From contig NZ_AOMD01000021.1 in NCBI RefSeq assembly GCF_000336915.1, forward strand, positions 281,688 through 345,687: 64,000 bases of DNA. The letters run 5' to 3'. The DNA is from Halococcus saccharolyticus DSM 5350. GTDB taxonomy: Archaea > Halobacteriota > Halobacteria > Halobacteriales > Halococcaceae. Shown here one piece after another: positions 7,644 through 16,104 of the stretch (its first letter is position 1; every line of letters starts with the position of its first letter). Made by a program: the position numbers and the translations under genes. The notes below the pieces were generated by a model that had not been told where the DNA came from, did no database searches, and saw only the letters and a program-made list of their open reading frames with translations.

Positions 7644-9026
7644 TCACTCGTCCCGTGGGACGTCCTTGCAGGCGTTCAGCACGACCTTGCTCATCGAGGG
7701 ATGGGCGTGGATGAGGGTGTTCGCGAGGTCGTCGACCGTCGCGCCGTACCGGATCGTCGGCGTGACTTCGTGGATCAGCATCGAGGCCTCGTGGCCGATG
7801 ATGTGACAGCCGAGGATTTCTCGACTACTGGGGTCGGCGAGCACCTTGGCGAACCCGTGATCGAGTTTCAACGCCCGGCTCATCGCGGTGTCGGTGAATG
7901 CGGCCCGGCCGATGACGTACTCCCGGTCCGCGTCTTCGAGCGTCGACTCGGTCTCCCCCACCGCGCCGATCTGGGGCTCGGTAAAGACCGCGTGCGGGAG
8001 CGCGGTGAAATTCGCTTCCCGTTCCTTCCCGCGCGCCACGTTGTCGATCATCACCTCGCCCTCGTAGTCGCCGGAGTGTTTGAACATTCCGTTGTCGGCG
8101 ATGTCGCCCATCGCCCAGACGTTCTCGACGTTCGTTCGCAGCCGATCGTCGGTCGCGATGAATCCGGCGTCGGTGGTCTCGACGTTCGTCGCGTCGAGAT
8201 CGATTCCGTCGGTGTTCGGCCGGCGACCCAGCGCAACGAGGAGTTCGTCGCCCGCTATCTCGACCTCACCGCCATCCTTGGATTCGGCAGTGACGGTGAC
8301 CTCATCGTTCGACTCGGTGACCGACGACGCCCGGTAGCCGGTGTACACGTCGTGGCGGTCGCCCGCGATGTCGGTGAACGCCTCGGCCACTTCGGCGTCC
8401 TCGCGGGGAACCAGGCTCTCTTCCATCTCGATCAGCGCCACATCGGTGCCAAAGGACTCGAAGTAGTAGCCGAGCTCCGCCGCGATGTAGCCGCCGCCGA
8501 GGACGACGAGCCGCTCTGGGGGCGCTTCGAGCCGGATGGCGTCGTCGCTGGTGAGATAATCGGCATCCGCAAGGCCGTCGATCGCGTCCGGTACTACCGG
8601 CTGGCTCCCGGCGGCGACGACCACTTTTTCGGCGGTGTGAGTCTCGCCGCTCTCGACGATCTCGATCGTGCGGTCATCGACGAACCGTGCCTCCTGCTGG
8701 AGCAGCGTGAGGTTTTCCTCGTCTCGTTTGTTCGCCTCCTTGCTGCTGGCGGCGTTGTCGAGTTCGTCGTTCACCTCCCGAACGAACTCGCCGAAGCGGA
8801 CGTCCTCGACGGTCGCGTCGATGCCGAACCGATCGGCGTTCCGGACCTGGTTGACGACGTTCGCGTGCTGAATCAGCATTTTCGAGGGGTTGCAGCCACG
8901 GTTGAGACACAGCCCGCCGAGCGGTCCCTTCTCGACGAGCGCGGTCTCCAGCCCCTCGGCGGCCGCTGCCGATGCGACCGTGTTGCCGGTGCCGCCGCCG
9001 AACACGATGAGATCGAACCCTGTCAT
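7644..9026 (-). CDS. Pyridine nucleotide-disulfide oxidoreductase; candidate bis-gamma-glutamylcystine reductase
   Basis: 460 aa from ATG 9026 (MTGFDLIVFGGG). FAD-binding GGGTGN at 10-15, redox-active pair C40 and C45 in GGLCLNRGCNPSKM, a second Rossmann motif LVVLGGGYIAAELGYYFE, FAD-binding VWAMGDIAD, and the C-terminal interface HAHPSMSKVVLNAC with the catalytic His. The family includes dihydrolipoyl dehydrogenase, mercuric and mycothione reductases. Haloarchaea use gamma-glutamylcysteine as main thiol, and the Halobacterium enzyme once called mercuric reductase is bis-gamma-glutamylcystine reductase. This protein has the compact C-terminus of that group. No N-terminal heavy-metal domain is present, which argues against mercury resistance. 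Confidence 0.75.
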   Translation of the reverse strand: MTGFDLIVFGGGTGNTVASAAAAEGLETALVEKGPLGGLCLNRGCNPSKMLIQHANVVNQVRNADRFGIDATVEDVRFGEFVREVNDELDNAASSKEANKRDEENLTLLQQEARFVDDRTIEIVESGETHTAEKVVVAAGSQPVVPDAIDGLADADYLTSDDAIRLEAPPERLVVLGGGYIAAELGYYFESFGTDVALIEMEESLVPREDAEVAEAFTDIAGDRHDVYTGYRASSVTESNDEVTVTAESKDGGEVEIAGDELLVALGRRPNTDGIDLDATNVETTDAGFIATDDRLRTNVENVWAMGDIADNGMFKHSGDYEGEVMIDNVARGKEREANFTALPHAVFTEPQIGAVGETESTLEDADREYVIGRAAFTDTAMSRALKLDHGFAKVLADPSSREILGCHIIGHEASMLIHEVTPTIRYGATVDDLANTLIHAHPSMSKVVLNACKDVPRDE

Positions 9027-9126
9027 TGCAATCTCCCTGACGGCAGGAACGAATAAAGTGGTTCGCCGTCCGCAGCGAGTCACGCACTACCGGTTGTAGC
9101 TGCTGGCTGCCGGCGGTGAGACGTGG

Positions 9127-9612
9127 TCACCGCTCGGACACGTAGACGTTCTCTCGGTAAGACGTGGCGGCGATGACGGTCTCGCTCTCTTCGACCAGTT
9201 CGAACCCGTGGCGGCGATAGAACTCGTTGCCGGGCTCGTTCTCCGCGAGCACCATCGCCCGGATCTGCTCTGCACCGCGCTCCGCGAGCACTTCGCGGGT
9301 GTGATCGAGCAGGTCGCCGCCGACGCCTTCGCGGCGGTGTTCGGGGGCGACGTAGAGTCGGAGAATCGTTCCGCCGGCCTCGTCCTCAACCGCGTGGACG
9401 AACCCGACGACCCCGTCCCCGCCGTCGGCGACCGGCACCAGCGCGTCGTCGCTCTCGATTTCGGCGGCGAGCCGATCGGCGTCGTACCACTCCTCGACGC
9501 CCTCGCGGGCGGTTTCACGACTGAGGATCGCCGGATAATCGGTCTCCCACGACGCTCGCGCCACCGCCTCGATAGCGTCGATGTCGTCGACCATCGCTTC
9601 ACGAACGATCAT
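9127..9612 (-). CDS. GNAT-family N-acetyltransferase
   Basis: 161 aa from ATG 9612 (MIVREAMVDDIDAIEAV). The acetyl-CoA-binding motif A is LRLYVAPEHRREGVGGDLLDH with the R-R-E-G-V-G-G pyrophosphate loop, followed by the beta5 segment IRAMVLAENEPGNEFYRRHGF. The ORF extends upstream to 9759 but that part is not GNAT-like. The acceptor (protein N-terminus, amine or antibiotic) cannot be told. It is divergent from the regulator gene at 9774. Confidence 0.8.
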   Translation of the reverse strand: MIVREAMVDDIDAIEAVARASWETDYPAILSRETAREGVEEWYDADRLAAEIESDDALVPVADGGDGVVGFVHAVEDEAGGTILRLYVAPEHRREGVGGDLLDHTREVLAERGAEQIRAMVLAENEPGNEFYRRHGFELVEESETVIAATSYRENVYVSER

Positions 9613-9737
9613 GCAATTCGTACCGCAGCGGAGCGGATAGCCGTTTCGACGCAGGCGGCATTCGGCGGCGAACGTCGAGGTCGATCGAGTCGCGCCGGCC
9701 GTCGAGGAGGATAAATCTGCTGTCGTCGTGCCAGTAA

Positions 9738-9747
9738 CATTTAGATA
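9738..9747 (+). promoter_or_regulatory. TATA box of the HTH regulator gene
   Basis: CATTTAGATA, centred 31 nt before ATG 9774, with a following GATACTGATAC half-repeat that could be an operator. Confidence 0.45.
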
Positions 9748-9773
9748 CTGATACGACAATCGCCGAGCAATCT

Positions 9774-10580
9774 ATGATCGTCGCGGTGAATCGCATGAAT
9801 CAACCACTCGACGAGATCGAGTTCCTCGCGCGCTCTGAGCACCGCGTGGAAGTGCTCAGCGCGTTGGCCGAGGGGCCGCATAACCGGGCCGATCTCCGAG
9901 TGATGACCGGAGCATCGTCGTCCACCATCAGACGGACGCTGAACGAGTTCGAGGATCGGTGCTGGATCGAGCGGATCGAGCACCGGTATGAGGCGACGCC
10001 GCTGGGTATGTTCGTCGCGGAAGGGCTGATGGCCTTGCTTGGACGAATGGAAACCGAGCGGACGCTACGCGATGTTTGGCGATGGCTCCCGATAGCGGAG
10101 ATCGAATTCGACATCGAGTTGTTCGCCGATGCGGTCGTCACGGTTCCGGAGTTCGGCTCCCCCGACCGGATCGTGAGCCGGTTCGCCGAACTGGTCGAGA
10201 AGACGGAGACTCTACGCGGGTTCACTCCGACAACCGTCAATTCGGACATGGATGTACTCTTTCGAAACGCCATCGACGGGATGGAGACCGAGCTGGTGTG
10301 GCCCCCAGGCCTCATCGAGACAGTTTTGACTTCGCACCCAGAGCAGGCCTCGGCGGCTATCGCGAGCGGGCACCTGACCGTGCTGCTAAACGACGACATC
10401 CCGTGCTCCTGCGCCATCTTCGACGATCGCGTCGGGGTTGCCGGCTACGATCACGAGACCGGACATATGCGAGTCGCAATCGACACCGACGCCCCCGAAG
10501 CCAGACGGTGGGCGGAAAACCTCTATCAACACTATAGACGCGATGCCCGACCTCTCGATCCGGACGCTCTCGTTGTGTGA
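9774..10580 (+). CDS. Winged-helix transcriptional regulator with FilR1-like C-terminal domain
   Basis: 268 aa. Residues 10-85 form an ArsR/MarR-like winged helix (FLARSEHRVEVLSALAEG, the recognition region SSTIRRTLNEFEDRCWIER, and the wing). The rest (FTPTTVNSDMDVLF, ETVLTSHPEQ, LTVLLNDDIPCSCAIFDDRVGVAGYD) matches the ligand-sensing domain found in many haloarchaeal HTH proteins. ATG 9795 (MNQPLDEIEF) is an alternative start, but the TATA spacing favours 9774. It lies just upstream of the FAD oxidase and cupin genes and is a candidate regulator of them. Confidence 0.8.
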   Translation: MIVAVNRMNQPLDEIEFLARSEHRVEVLSALAEGPHNRADLRVMTGASSSTIRRTLNEFEDRCWIERIEHRYEATPLGMFVAEGLMALLGRMETERTLRDVWRWLPIAEIEFDIELFADAVVTVPEFGSPDRIVSRFAELVEKTETLRGFTPTTVNSDMDVLFRNAIDGMETELVWPPGLIETVLTSHPEQASAAIASGHLTVLLNDDIPCSCAIFDDRVGVAGYDHETGHMRVAIDTDAPEARRWAENLYQHYRRDARPLDPDALVV

Positions 10581-10735
10581 GCGGGGGAGACTCCTTCCTC
10601 GTGATCCGCCGTGGGTCAGCTGTGGATCGGATCACCCTCGATCGCCACGTTACCGACTGTGACACTCGTTGTAGGCGACAGCTCGGTTGGTCAGGTGGCG
10701 TGTGGTTTGCAGTTCGGTTATTTGCAACTGATGCC

Positions 10736-10741
10736 GTTTTT
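10736..10741 (+). terminator. T6 terminator before the FAD oxidase gene
   Basis: A run of six T in the gap between the regulator (ends 10580) and the oxidase promoter, the longest T-run nearby and a plausible end for the regulator transcript. Confidence 0.35.
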
Positions 10742-10764
10742 TACCCCTTGAAAAGGAGTCACAG

Positions 10765-10827
10765 GCTGCTCGAACCGTACTAGGTGCCCACATTATCTCC
10801 CGCATTGTACCGCCTCGCGCGGGAAGG
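10765..10827 (+). promoter_or_regulatory. Promoter/operator block A (twin of 12305-12367)
   Basis: 63 bp that align without gaps to the block before the cupin gene. Shared elements in order: GCnGCnCGAA, ACTAG, ACA, ATCTCCCGC, GTA, CG, and a closing CGGGA-type arm that pairs with CTCCCG as an imperfect inverted repeat. The block ends 12 nt before ATG 10840. Confidence 0.55.
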
Positions 10828-10839
10828 GGAGACGAAACC

Positions 10840-12237
10840 ATGGCAGTAAAACGAGAGACACTGGACGAAACGGCAGTGAACGAGTTCGGCGAGGGGTTTC
10901 GGGGCGAAGTCATCAACCCGGCGGAGGTGGGCTACGACGACGCCCGCGAGATCTGGAACGCGATGATCGACCGCGAACCCGCGCTCATCGCGCGGTGTGC
11001 CGGGACAGCGGACGTCATCGCAGCAGTGGACTTCGCCCGCGAGAACGACCTGCTCGTTTCCGTGAAGGGCACGGGCCACAACATCGCCGGCAACGCGGTC
11101 TGTGACGACGGCTTGATGATCGACTTATCACTACTAAAATCGGTCCACGTCGACCCTGCGGCGCAGACCGCACGGGTCGAGCCCGGCGTCGTCCTCAACG
11201 AGCTCGACCACGAGACCCAAGCGTTCGGTCTCGCCACGCCGGTGGGCTACAACTCGACGACGGGCATCGCCGGACTTACCCTCGGCGGCGGGTTCGGCTG
11301 GCTCTCGCGCAAGTACGGCATGACGGTCGACAACCTCCGTTCGGCGGATATCGTCACCGCCGACGGCAAACTCTGTCACGCCAACGAGGACGAGCACGCG
11401 GACCTCTTTTGGGGCATCCGCGGTGGCGGTGGCAACTTCGGTATCGTGACTTCCTTCGAGTTCGATCTCCACGAGGTCGGTCCCGAAGTGTTGTCGGGAC
11501 TGGTGGCCCACCCACTCGAAGATGCGCCCGACGTCTTGCGAGCGTACCGCGAGGCTGCCGCCGCTGCATCGGACGACGTGGCGGTATGGTTCGTGCTCCG
11601 GCACGCTCCGCCGCTCCCGGTCCTCCCGGAAGAATGGCACGGAGAGAAGGTACTCGTCCTCGCGGCGTTTTACGCCGGGGGGATGGCGGCGGGCGAGGAG
11701 GAACTCGCGCCGTTCCGCGAGATCGGCGACCCCATCGTGGACGTCGTCTCGCCGCACCAGTACGCCGGATGGCAGCAGGCGTTCGACGCGCTGCTCCCCG
11801 AGGGCTCGCGCAACTACTGGAAGTCGCACAACTTCGTGGAGATCACTGACGGAATGATCGAGACCTTCGTCGAGTACACCGAATCGATGCCGACGGCGCT
11901 GGGCGAAATCGCCGTCGCCCACCTCGGTGGGGCCATCAACGACGTTCCGGTGGAGGCGACCGCCTACCCCCACCGCGACGCCGAGTTCCTGATGAACCTT
12001 CACACCCGGTGGGAGGACCCGGAGATGGACGAAGAGTGCATCGCGTGGGCGCACGAGTGCCACGACGCGATGGCACCGCACGCCACCGGTGGCGTCTACG
12101 TCAACTTCGTCCCCGAGGACGTGGGTGAAGAACGTGCGGCTTATCGCGAGAACTACGACCGACTGGCCGAACTCAAAAACGAGTACGACCCCGAGAACCT
12201 GTTCAGCATGAACCAGAACATCGAACCGACTGTTTGA
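10840..12237 (+). CDS. FAD-linked oxidoreductase, berberine-bridge-enzyme type
   Basis: 465 aa, typical length for the family. The PCMH-type FAD domain has the covalent-flavin histidine H80 in VSVKGTGHNIAGNAV, then GYNSTTGIAGLTLGGGFGWLSRKYG and FWGIRGGGGNFGIVTSFEF. The C-terminal BBE motif is ENLFSMNQNI. Relatives oxidise alcohols, sugars or amines with O2 and release H2O2; the substrate here is unknown. Some members also bind FAD through a cysteine, which I cannot place here, so a single covalent link is likely. Its promoter is duplicated before the cupin gene downstream, suggesting joint control. Confidence 0.85.
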   Translation: MAVKRETLDETAVNEFGEGFRGEVINPAEVGYDDAREIWNAMIDREPALIARCAGTADVIAAVDFARENDLLVSVKGTGHNIAGNAVCDDGLMIDLSLLKSVHVDPAAQTARVEPGVVLNELDHETQAFGLATPVGYNSTTGIAGLTLGGGFGWLSRKYGMTVDNLRSADIVTADGKLCHANEDEHADLFWGIRGGGGNFGIVTSFEFDLHEVGPEVLSGLVAHPLEDAPDVLRAYREAAAAASDDVAVWFVLRHAPPLPVLPEEWHGEKVLVLAAFYAGGMAAGEEELAPFREIGDPIVDVVSPHQYAGWQQAFDALLPEGSRNYWKSHNFVEITDGMIETFVEYTESMPTALGEIAVAHLGGAINDVPVEATAYPHRDAEFLMNLHTRWEDPEMDEECIAWAHECHDAMAPHATGGVYVNFVPEDVGEERAAYRENYDRLAELKNEYDPENLFSMNQNIEPTV

Positions 12238-12304
12238 ATGAATGGGTAGCTAGAGTCCGTTTGCAGCTAGTGACGACCTGTCACCGTCTGCAAAACGATC
12301 GTGG

Positions 12305-12367
12305 GCCGCACGAATCACACTAGATAGCTACACCATCTCCCGCCCGGTATCGTTTCTCGCCGGGAGG
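12305..12367 (+). promoter_or_regulatory. Promoter/operator block B (twin of 10765-10827)
   Basis: Gap-free copy of block A, ending 7 nt before ATG 12375. ACTAG is at 12319 and ATCTCCCGC at 12335; the CTCCCG ... CGGGAG arms form an inverted repeat. Confidence 0.55.
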
Positions 12368-12374
12368 CACAACG

Positions 12375-12770
12375 ATGCAGAAAGCGAAAGACGAACTGCC
12401 AGTTGCGATGGAGACACCGAACGCGAAAGTGCGACAGCAGCCGGGTTTCGGTGCGGCGACCGACTACGGTGAGTTGGCCGCAGAGCGCATCCGGTTCGCC
12501 GCCGGAACCGACCTCACGCCGCTCCTAGAAGGCTTGGAGGACGATATGTGTCAGTGTCCCCACTGGGGCTACGTGCTGGACGGTGCGATCAACCTTCGCT
12601 ACAGCGACGGGACCGAAGAAGTAAGCGAGGCAGGAGACCAACTCTACTGGCCGCCGGGACACACCCTCTGGGTCGACGACGACACGGAGTTCGTCCTTTT
12701 CAGCCCACAGAACGACCACATCGAGGTCTTCGAGCACATGGCCAACAGGATGGAAGAGTTATCAGAGTAG
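12375..12770 (+). CDS. Cupin-fold protein
   Basis: 131 aa single-domain cupin. Cupin motif 1 is reduced (CQCPHWGYVLDGAINLRYSDG, one clear His), and motif 2 is GDQLYWPPGHTLWVDDDTEFVLFSP with a second His. Two or three of the four usual metal ligands are present, so it may bind a metal but may not be an enzyme. Related haloarchaeal proteins are annotated only as cupin-domain. It is coexpressed, by its twin promoter, with the FAD oxidase upstream and may handle that enzyme's product. This is inference. Confidence 0.75.
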   Translation: MQKAKDELPVAMETPNAKVRQQPGFGAATDYGELAAERIRFAAGTDLTPLLEGLEDDMCQCPHWGYVLDGAINLRYSDGTEEVSEAGDQLYWPPGHTLWVDDDTEFVLFSPQNDHIEVFEHMANRMEELSE

Positions 12771-13123
12771 AAGGAAACAAGTAGCCACAACCGGAATGCT
12801 GACGCCGCGTTCCGGCAGGCGCTTTCAGGGGCACAGCGGGTTGTCTCGAAGACCCAAAATCGAGTGAAGGTAATGTTCCACACCCGGATCGTGGGCAGAC
12901 AGCGATCACACCGGTTACCGATGCGGGGACGGAGAGAGCGGTGACGCGTAGTTCGGCACTATTCGGCGATTGCGGGAACGTATGCTGTCCAGAGGATTCG
13001 TGTCGATCGAATGTATCTTTGTAGTGCCCCGCTCTCTGCACGTATCTCGGGGGACGGTACGGCTCCTGAAAGCACAGTCGTTTAGCTTCCGGGACGTAAT
13101 GAGACTGCTGTGAACAGTGGATC
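12771..13123. other. Intergenic region of lower coding quality
   Basis: 353 bases with visibly lower GC than the flanks and no supportable gene. A 43-codon ORF from ATG 12981 shows no recognisable motif. A TATA-like CGTTTAGCTT (13078-13087) lies about 40 nt before the DUF4177 gene. I see no transposase remnant or terminal repeats. Confidence 0.5.
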
Positions 13124-13318
13124 ATGACCCAGTGGGAGTACGAAACGCTCCGCCCGCCGCGGGGTTCGACGAAGAAGGAGGCGACCGATCCGAAGACCCA
13201 GTTGAACGAGCTCGGTGGCAAGGGCTGGGAACTCGTCTCGACCGTCGAGTACGTCGGCGGCGGCACGAAATACTTCGTGTTCAAGCGGCCCATTGACGGA
13301 GACACTCATGAGCAGTAG
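13124..13318 (+). CDS. DUF4177 family protein
   Basis: 64 aa, starting MTQWEYETLRPPRG. The pattern LNELGGKGWELVSTVEYVGGGTKYFVFKR is the signature of DUF4177, a small beta-strand/helix fold of unknown function found in bacteria and archaea. It overlaps the next gene by 11 nt (13308-13318), which suggests translational coupling with the membrane protein downstream. Confidence 0.8.
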   Translation: MTQWEYETLRPPRGSTKKEATDPKTQLNELGGKGWELVSTVEYVGGGTKYFVFKRPIDGDTHEQ

Positions 13319-14387
13319 CGAAGTCGACATCGAGGCCGATCCGGACAGCGATACCGAGATCGACGCCAATCCTGACGAGGACATCAACATCGGGACGGCC
13401 AACACGATGCGCGAGCGCTCCGACGAGAGCCGGCTCAAGCTCTGGGCCGTGCTTGGGGCGAACCGTCTGGCCGTAACTGCGCTGCTGGCGATCGCGGTGT
13501 TCGTCGCGTTCGTGGTCGCCGGATCCCTCGTCTACCCGCCGTTCGCGTCGGTGGTCACCTCGGCGGACACCATCGAGACGATGTTCTCGACGATGCTCGG
13601 AGCGATCATCACCGGCACCACGCTCGTGGTCACGATCAGCCAACTCGTCATCTCCCAGGAGAACGGCCCGCTCGGCGAACAACACATGCGAATGAGCGAC
13701 ACGATGGACTTCCGGGAGTACACCCAGGAGCTGATCGGCCAGCCCACACCCGCCGATCCGTCGGCGTTTCTCCGGGCGATCGTCAATGCGACCGAGCGTC
13801 GGGCGAAGGCGCTCCGTGGTTCGATCGCCGACAGTGATAACGACCAGCTCCGCGCGGAGGTCGACGAGTTCACCGACAGCGTGACCGGCAACTCCGAGGA
13901 GGTCAGAAACGAACTCGATGGCGCGAAATTCGGTTCGTTCGACGTGCTGTTTGCCGCCTTGAACTACAACTACGGCTGGAAGATCTTCCAAGTCGAGCGG
14001 ATGGCCGACGACCACGCCGACAGCCTCACCGACGAGGACGGCGCGCTGTTCGAGGAGCTGAAAACCACGCTGTCGATGTTCGGACCGGCGCGCGAGCACA
14101 TCAAGACGCTGTACTTCGAGTGGGCGCTCATCAACCTCTCACAGCTCATCCTCTACGTCTCGGTGCCGGCGTTGGTCGTCGCCGGCAGCACGCTCGCGTT
14201 CGTCGGTGGCGACTCGTTCACTGGCTCGCTGTTCGGACTGCCGAACATCCTGCTGGTCGTCGCCGGCGCGTTCACCGTCTCTTTGCTCCCCTTTCTCCTC
14301 TTGCTCACGTACATCATCCGGATCGCGACGGTCGCAAAGCGGACGCTCGCCATCGGTCCGCTGATCCTCCGGGACTCACAGCGATAG
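13308..14387 (+). CDS. Four-helix membrane protein of unknown function
   Basis: 359 aa from ATG 13308, inside the end of the DUF4177 gene. An acidic 40-residue N-terminus is followed by two membrane helices (about 53-73 and 92-116, the second ending VVTISQLVISQENG), a soluble mostly helical domain of about 155 residues, and two more helices near 270-300 and 308-335. The order (TM-TM, long soluble part, TM-TM) recalls channel-like or DUF2254-like proteins, but I cannot assign a family with confidence. Its coupling to a DUF4177 protein is the only functional hint. Confidence 0.65.
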   Translation: MSSSEVDIEADPDSDTEIDANPDEDINIGTANTMRERSDESRLKLWAVLGANRLAVTALLAIAVFVAFVVAGSLVYPPFASVVTSADTIETMFSTMLGAIITGTTLVVTISQLVISQENGPLGEQHMRMSDTMDFREYTQELIGQPTPADPSAFLRAIVNATERRAKALRGSIADSDNDQLRAEVDEFTDSVTGNSEEVRNELDGAKFGSFDVLFAALNYNYGWKIFQVERMADDHADSLTDEDGALFEELKTTLSMFGPAREHIKTLYFEWALINLSQLILYVSVPALVVAGSTLAFVGGDSFTGSLFGLPNILLVVAGAFTVSLLPFLLLLTYIIRIATVAKRTLAIGPLILRDSQR

Positions 14388-14389
14388 GC

Positions 14390-14794
14390 TCAGAACAGCT
14401 TGTTGCCACTGGTGGTGACCGGCTGCGTCCCGACGACCGTTCCGTTGACCGTGTTGACGGCGGTGACCGTTGCGTTCCCGTTCGCCGGGAAATAGAGGGA
14501 GATACCGCTGGTCTGGCCGGTTTCGACCGTCGTGGTATCGAAGCTGGAGCCGCTTTCGGTGACTACCACGAGCTTGGTGACGCCCTGGTCGGTCGTCGCG
14601 TCCTGTGTGAGGTTCACCGACGCCTTCACCCGGCCACTGGCCCACGGCTCGTCGGACGATACCTGCTCGAAGACGGCCGAATTACCGGTATCGGCCGTGA
14701 CGGTGGGGCCGAGCGTGAGACAGCCACCGAACCCAAGCGCGACGACGAGCGCCACGCTTGCGAAGACCTGTCGGCGAGGAATCCGTCGACTCAT
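14390..14794 (-). CDS. Secreted lipoprotein
   Basis: 134 aa. The N-terminus MSRRIPRRQVFASVALVVAL has arginine pairs, a hydrophobic core, and a lipobox-like LGFGGC with C25, as in haloarchaeal lipid-anchored exoproteins. The mature part is rich in Thr, Ser, Val and Asn (VNLTQ, GNATV, NGTV are N-glycosylation sequons), so an all-beta cell-surface domain is likely. No family is recognised. The gene is convergent with the membrane protein gene, with 2 nt between stops. Confidence 0.65.
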   Translation of the reverse strand: MSRRIPRRQVFASVALVVALGFGGCLTLGPTVTADTGNSAVFEQVSSDEPWASGRVKASVNLTQDATTDQGVTKLVVVTESGSSFDTTTVETGQTSGISLYFPANGNATVTAVNTVNGTVVGTQPVTTSGNKLF

Positions 14795-14903
14795 ATACCG
14801 TGGTGGTTGGTCGGGGGTTCCCTTGAGCGTTGCACTTGCTCGGGCCCGCGAGCGAGGCGTGCAAGCACAGCGCTTTTGCGTTCACCGGTGTACGTTCTGC
14901 CGT

Positions 14904-15113
14904 ATGTTCGCGATCAGTGCGGTCAAGAAAGCGGCCACGTACGGGTACAAGAAATACGGCATTCCCGGAGCGATCGTCACTGGCCTCGGCACGCTGCTCG
15001 GCGTTCGGTTCATCAAACGGAAGCTGTTCTCGGGATCGAGCAGCGACGGCGACGACGGGATGGACGTCGACGTGGGTGGGGAGTCCGACGACGGATCGAG
15101 CACCGCCGACTGA
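14904..15113 (+). CDS. Small hypothetical protein with one membrane helix
   Basis: 69 aa, MFAISAVKKAATYGYKKYG..., with a hydrophobic glycine-rich segment IPGAIVTGLGTLLGVRFI (about residues 20-37), a basic KRK stop-transfer, and a low-complexity Ser/Gly/Asp tail. The composition is right for a haloarchaeal protein, and I recall similar short proteins in other Halobacteria, but no function is known. ORFs extending upstream to 14532 are antisense shadows of the lipoprotein gene. Confidence 0.6.
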   Translation: MFAISAVKKAATYGYKKYGIPGAIVTGLGTLLGVRFIKRKLFSGSSSDGDDGMDVDVGGESDDGSSTAD

Positions 15114-15164
15114 TCGGACGCCCGCTCCGAGATTCCGGCGAACGGCCGACGTGCTGTCCGTCGA

Positions 15165-16043
15165 TCAGAGACCGAGGAACGCCTCGGCGTTCTCCCAGAG
15201 CAGTTTTCGTTCGACTTCTTCCGGGTAGTCGGTGTGCTCGGCGAACGATTCGAGCCACGTTTGGGGTCGGATCATCGGGTAATCAGTCCCGAACATCACC
15301 TTGTCTTTGAGGACGGTGCCGGCGTAGTGGAGCACCTGGTCGTCGATGTACTTCGGGAGCCAGCCCGAGAGATCCATGTAGACGTTCCCCTTCTGCTGGC
15401 AGATCGCGAGCTGTTCTTTCTCCCACGGGAAGGCGGGATGGGCGAGGAGGATCTGGAGGTCGGGAAAGCGTGCGGCCACGTCGTCGATCAGCATCGGGTT
15501 GCCGTGTTCGATTCGGAGGCCGCGTCCGCCGGGGCTGCCCGCCCCAAGGGTGGAGTTCCCGCCGTGAAACACCACCGGAACGCCGAGATCCTCGATGGTG
15601 TTCCAGAGCGGGTCGTGTTCGGGTGCGCTCGGATCGAACCCCTGGGCGATCTGCTGGAACTTGAACCCCGAGAGATCGAGGTCCTCGATCGCGCGTTCGG
15701 CCGACTCCACGCAGTCGTCCTTCAGAGGATCGATGCCCGCGAACCCGGTGAAGAAGTCGGGGTACTCGTCTCGCACCTCGGCGACGTACTCGCTCGTGAC
15801 CGGCGGGTTGCCGGTGTTGGTCTCGGCGTCCCAACCGAGCAGGACCGCGTGACGGATCCCGGCCTCGTGGTACTCTTCGACCATCTCGTCGAACCCCCAG
15901 GTTTCGAGATCGGTGCCGAATTTGCCCGCGGCGTCGCCCATCATCTCGCCGCCGGCGTCCTCCAGAAACTCGCTCGTCGGCTGGTGGGCGTGGGTATCGA
16001 TGAAACGTGGCTCGTCGGACGGGAAGTCGATGTCGAGCATCAT
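15165..16043 (-). CDS. Amidohydrolase (PF04909 family)
   Basis: 292 aa. Two adjacent ATGs (16043 and 16040) lie 25-28 nt after a TATATG box, which supports this start over MWLVPEE at 16067. The metal-binding H-x-H is H18/H20 in FIDTHAHQP; further motifs are AVLLGWDAE, FTGFAGIDPLKDD, FKFQQIAQGFDP, PVVFHGGNST (likely metal His), LLAHPAFPW and MFGTDYPMI with the catalytic Asp. The family holds decarboxylases and lactonases such as ACMSD and LigI. The substrate is not predictable. Confidence 0.8.
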   Translation of the reverse strand: MMLDIDFPSDEPRFIDTHAHQPTSEFLEDAGGEMMGDAAGKFGTDLETWGFDEMVEEYHEAGIRHAVLLGWDAETNTGNPPVTSEYVAEVRDEYPDFFTGFAGIDPLKDDCVESAERAIEDLDLSGFKFQQIAQGFDPSAPEHDPLWNTIEDLGVPVVFHGGNSTLGAGSPGGRGLRIEHGNPMLIDDVAARFPDLQILLAHPAFPWEKEQLAICQQKGNVYMDLSGWLPKYIDDQVLHYAGTVLKDKVMFGTDYPMIRPQTWLESFAEHTDYPEEVERKLLWENAEAFLGL

Positions 16044-16064
16044 CGACTCCTCGGGGACCAGCCA

Positions 16065-16070
16065 CATATA
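16065..16070 (-). promoter_or_regulatory. TATA box of the amidohydrolase gene
   Basis: TATATG on the minus strand, 25 nt before the first ATG at 16043. Confidence 0.5.
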
Positions 16071-16104
16071 CTGTCGGGCGCTGGCTGCCGAACGCCGATC
16101 GGTT

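Noticed and set aside
7644..9026. Mercuric reductase
   Set aside because: There is no N-terminal heavy-metal domain, no C-terminal Cys pair and no mer neighbours; a low-molecular-weight thiol disulfide reductase fits better.
12771..13123. Insertion sequence remnant in the lower-GC gap
   Set aside because: No transposase motif, terminal inverted repeats or target duplication could be found.
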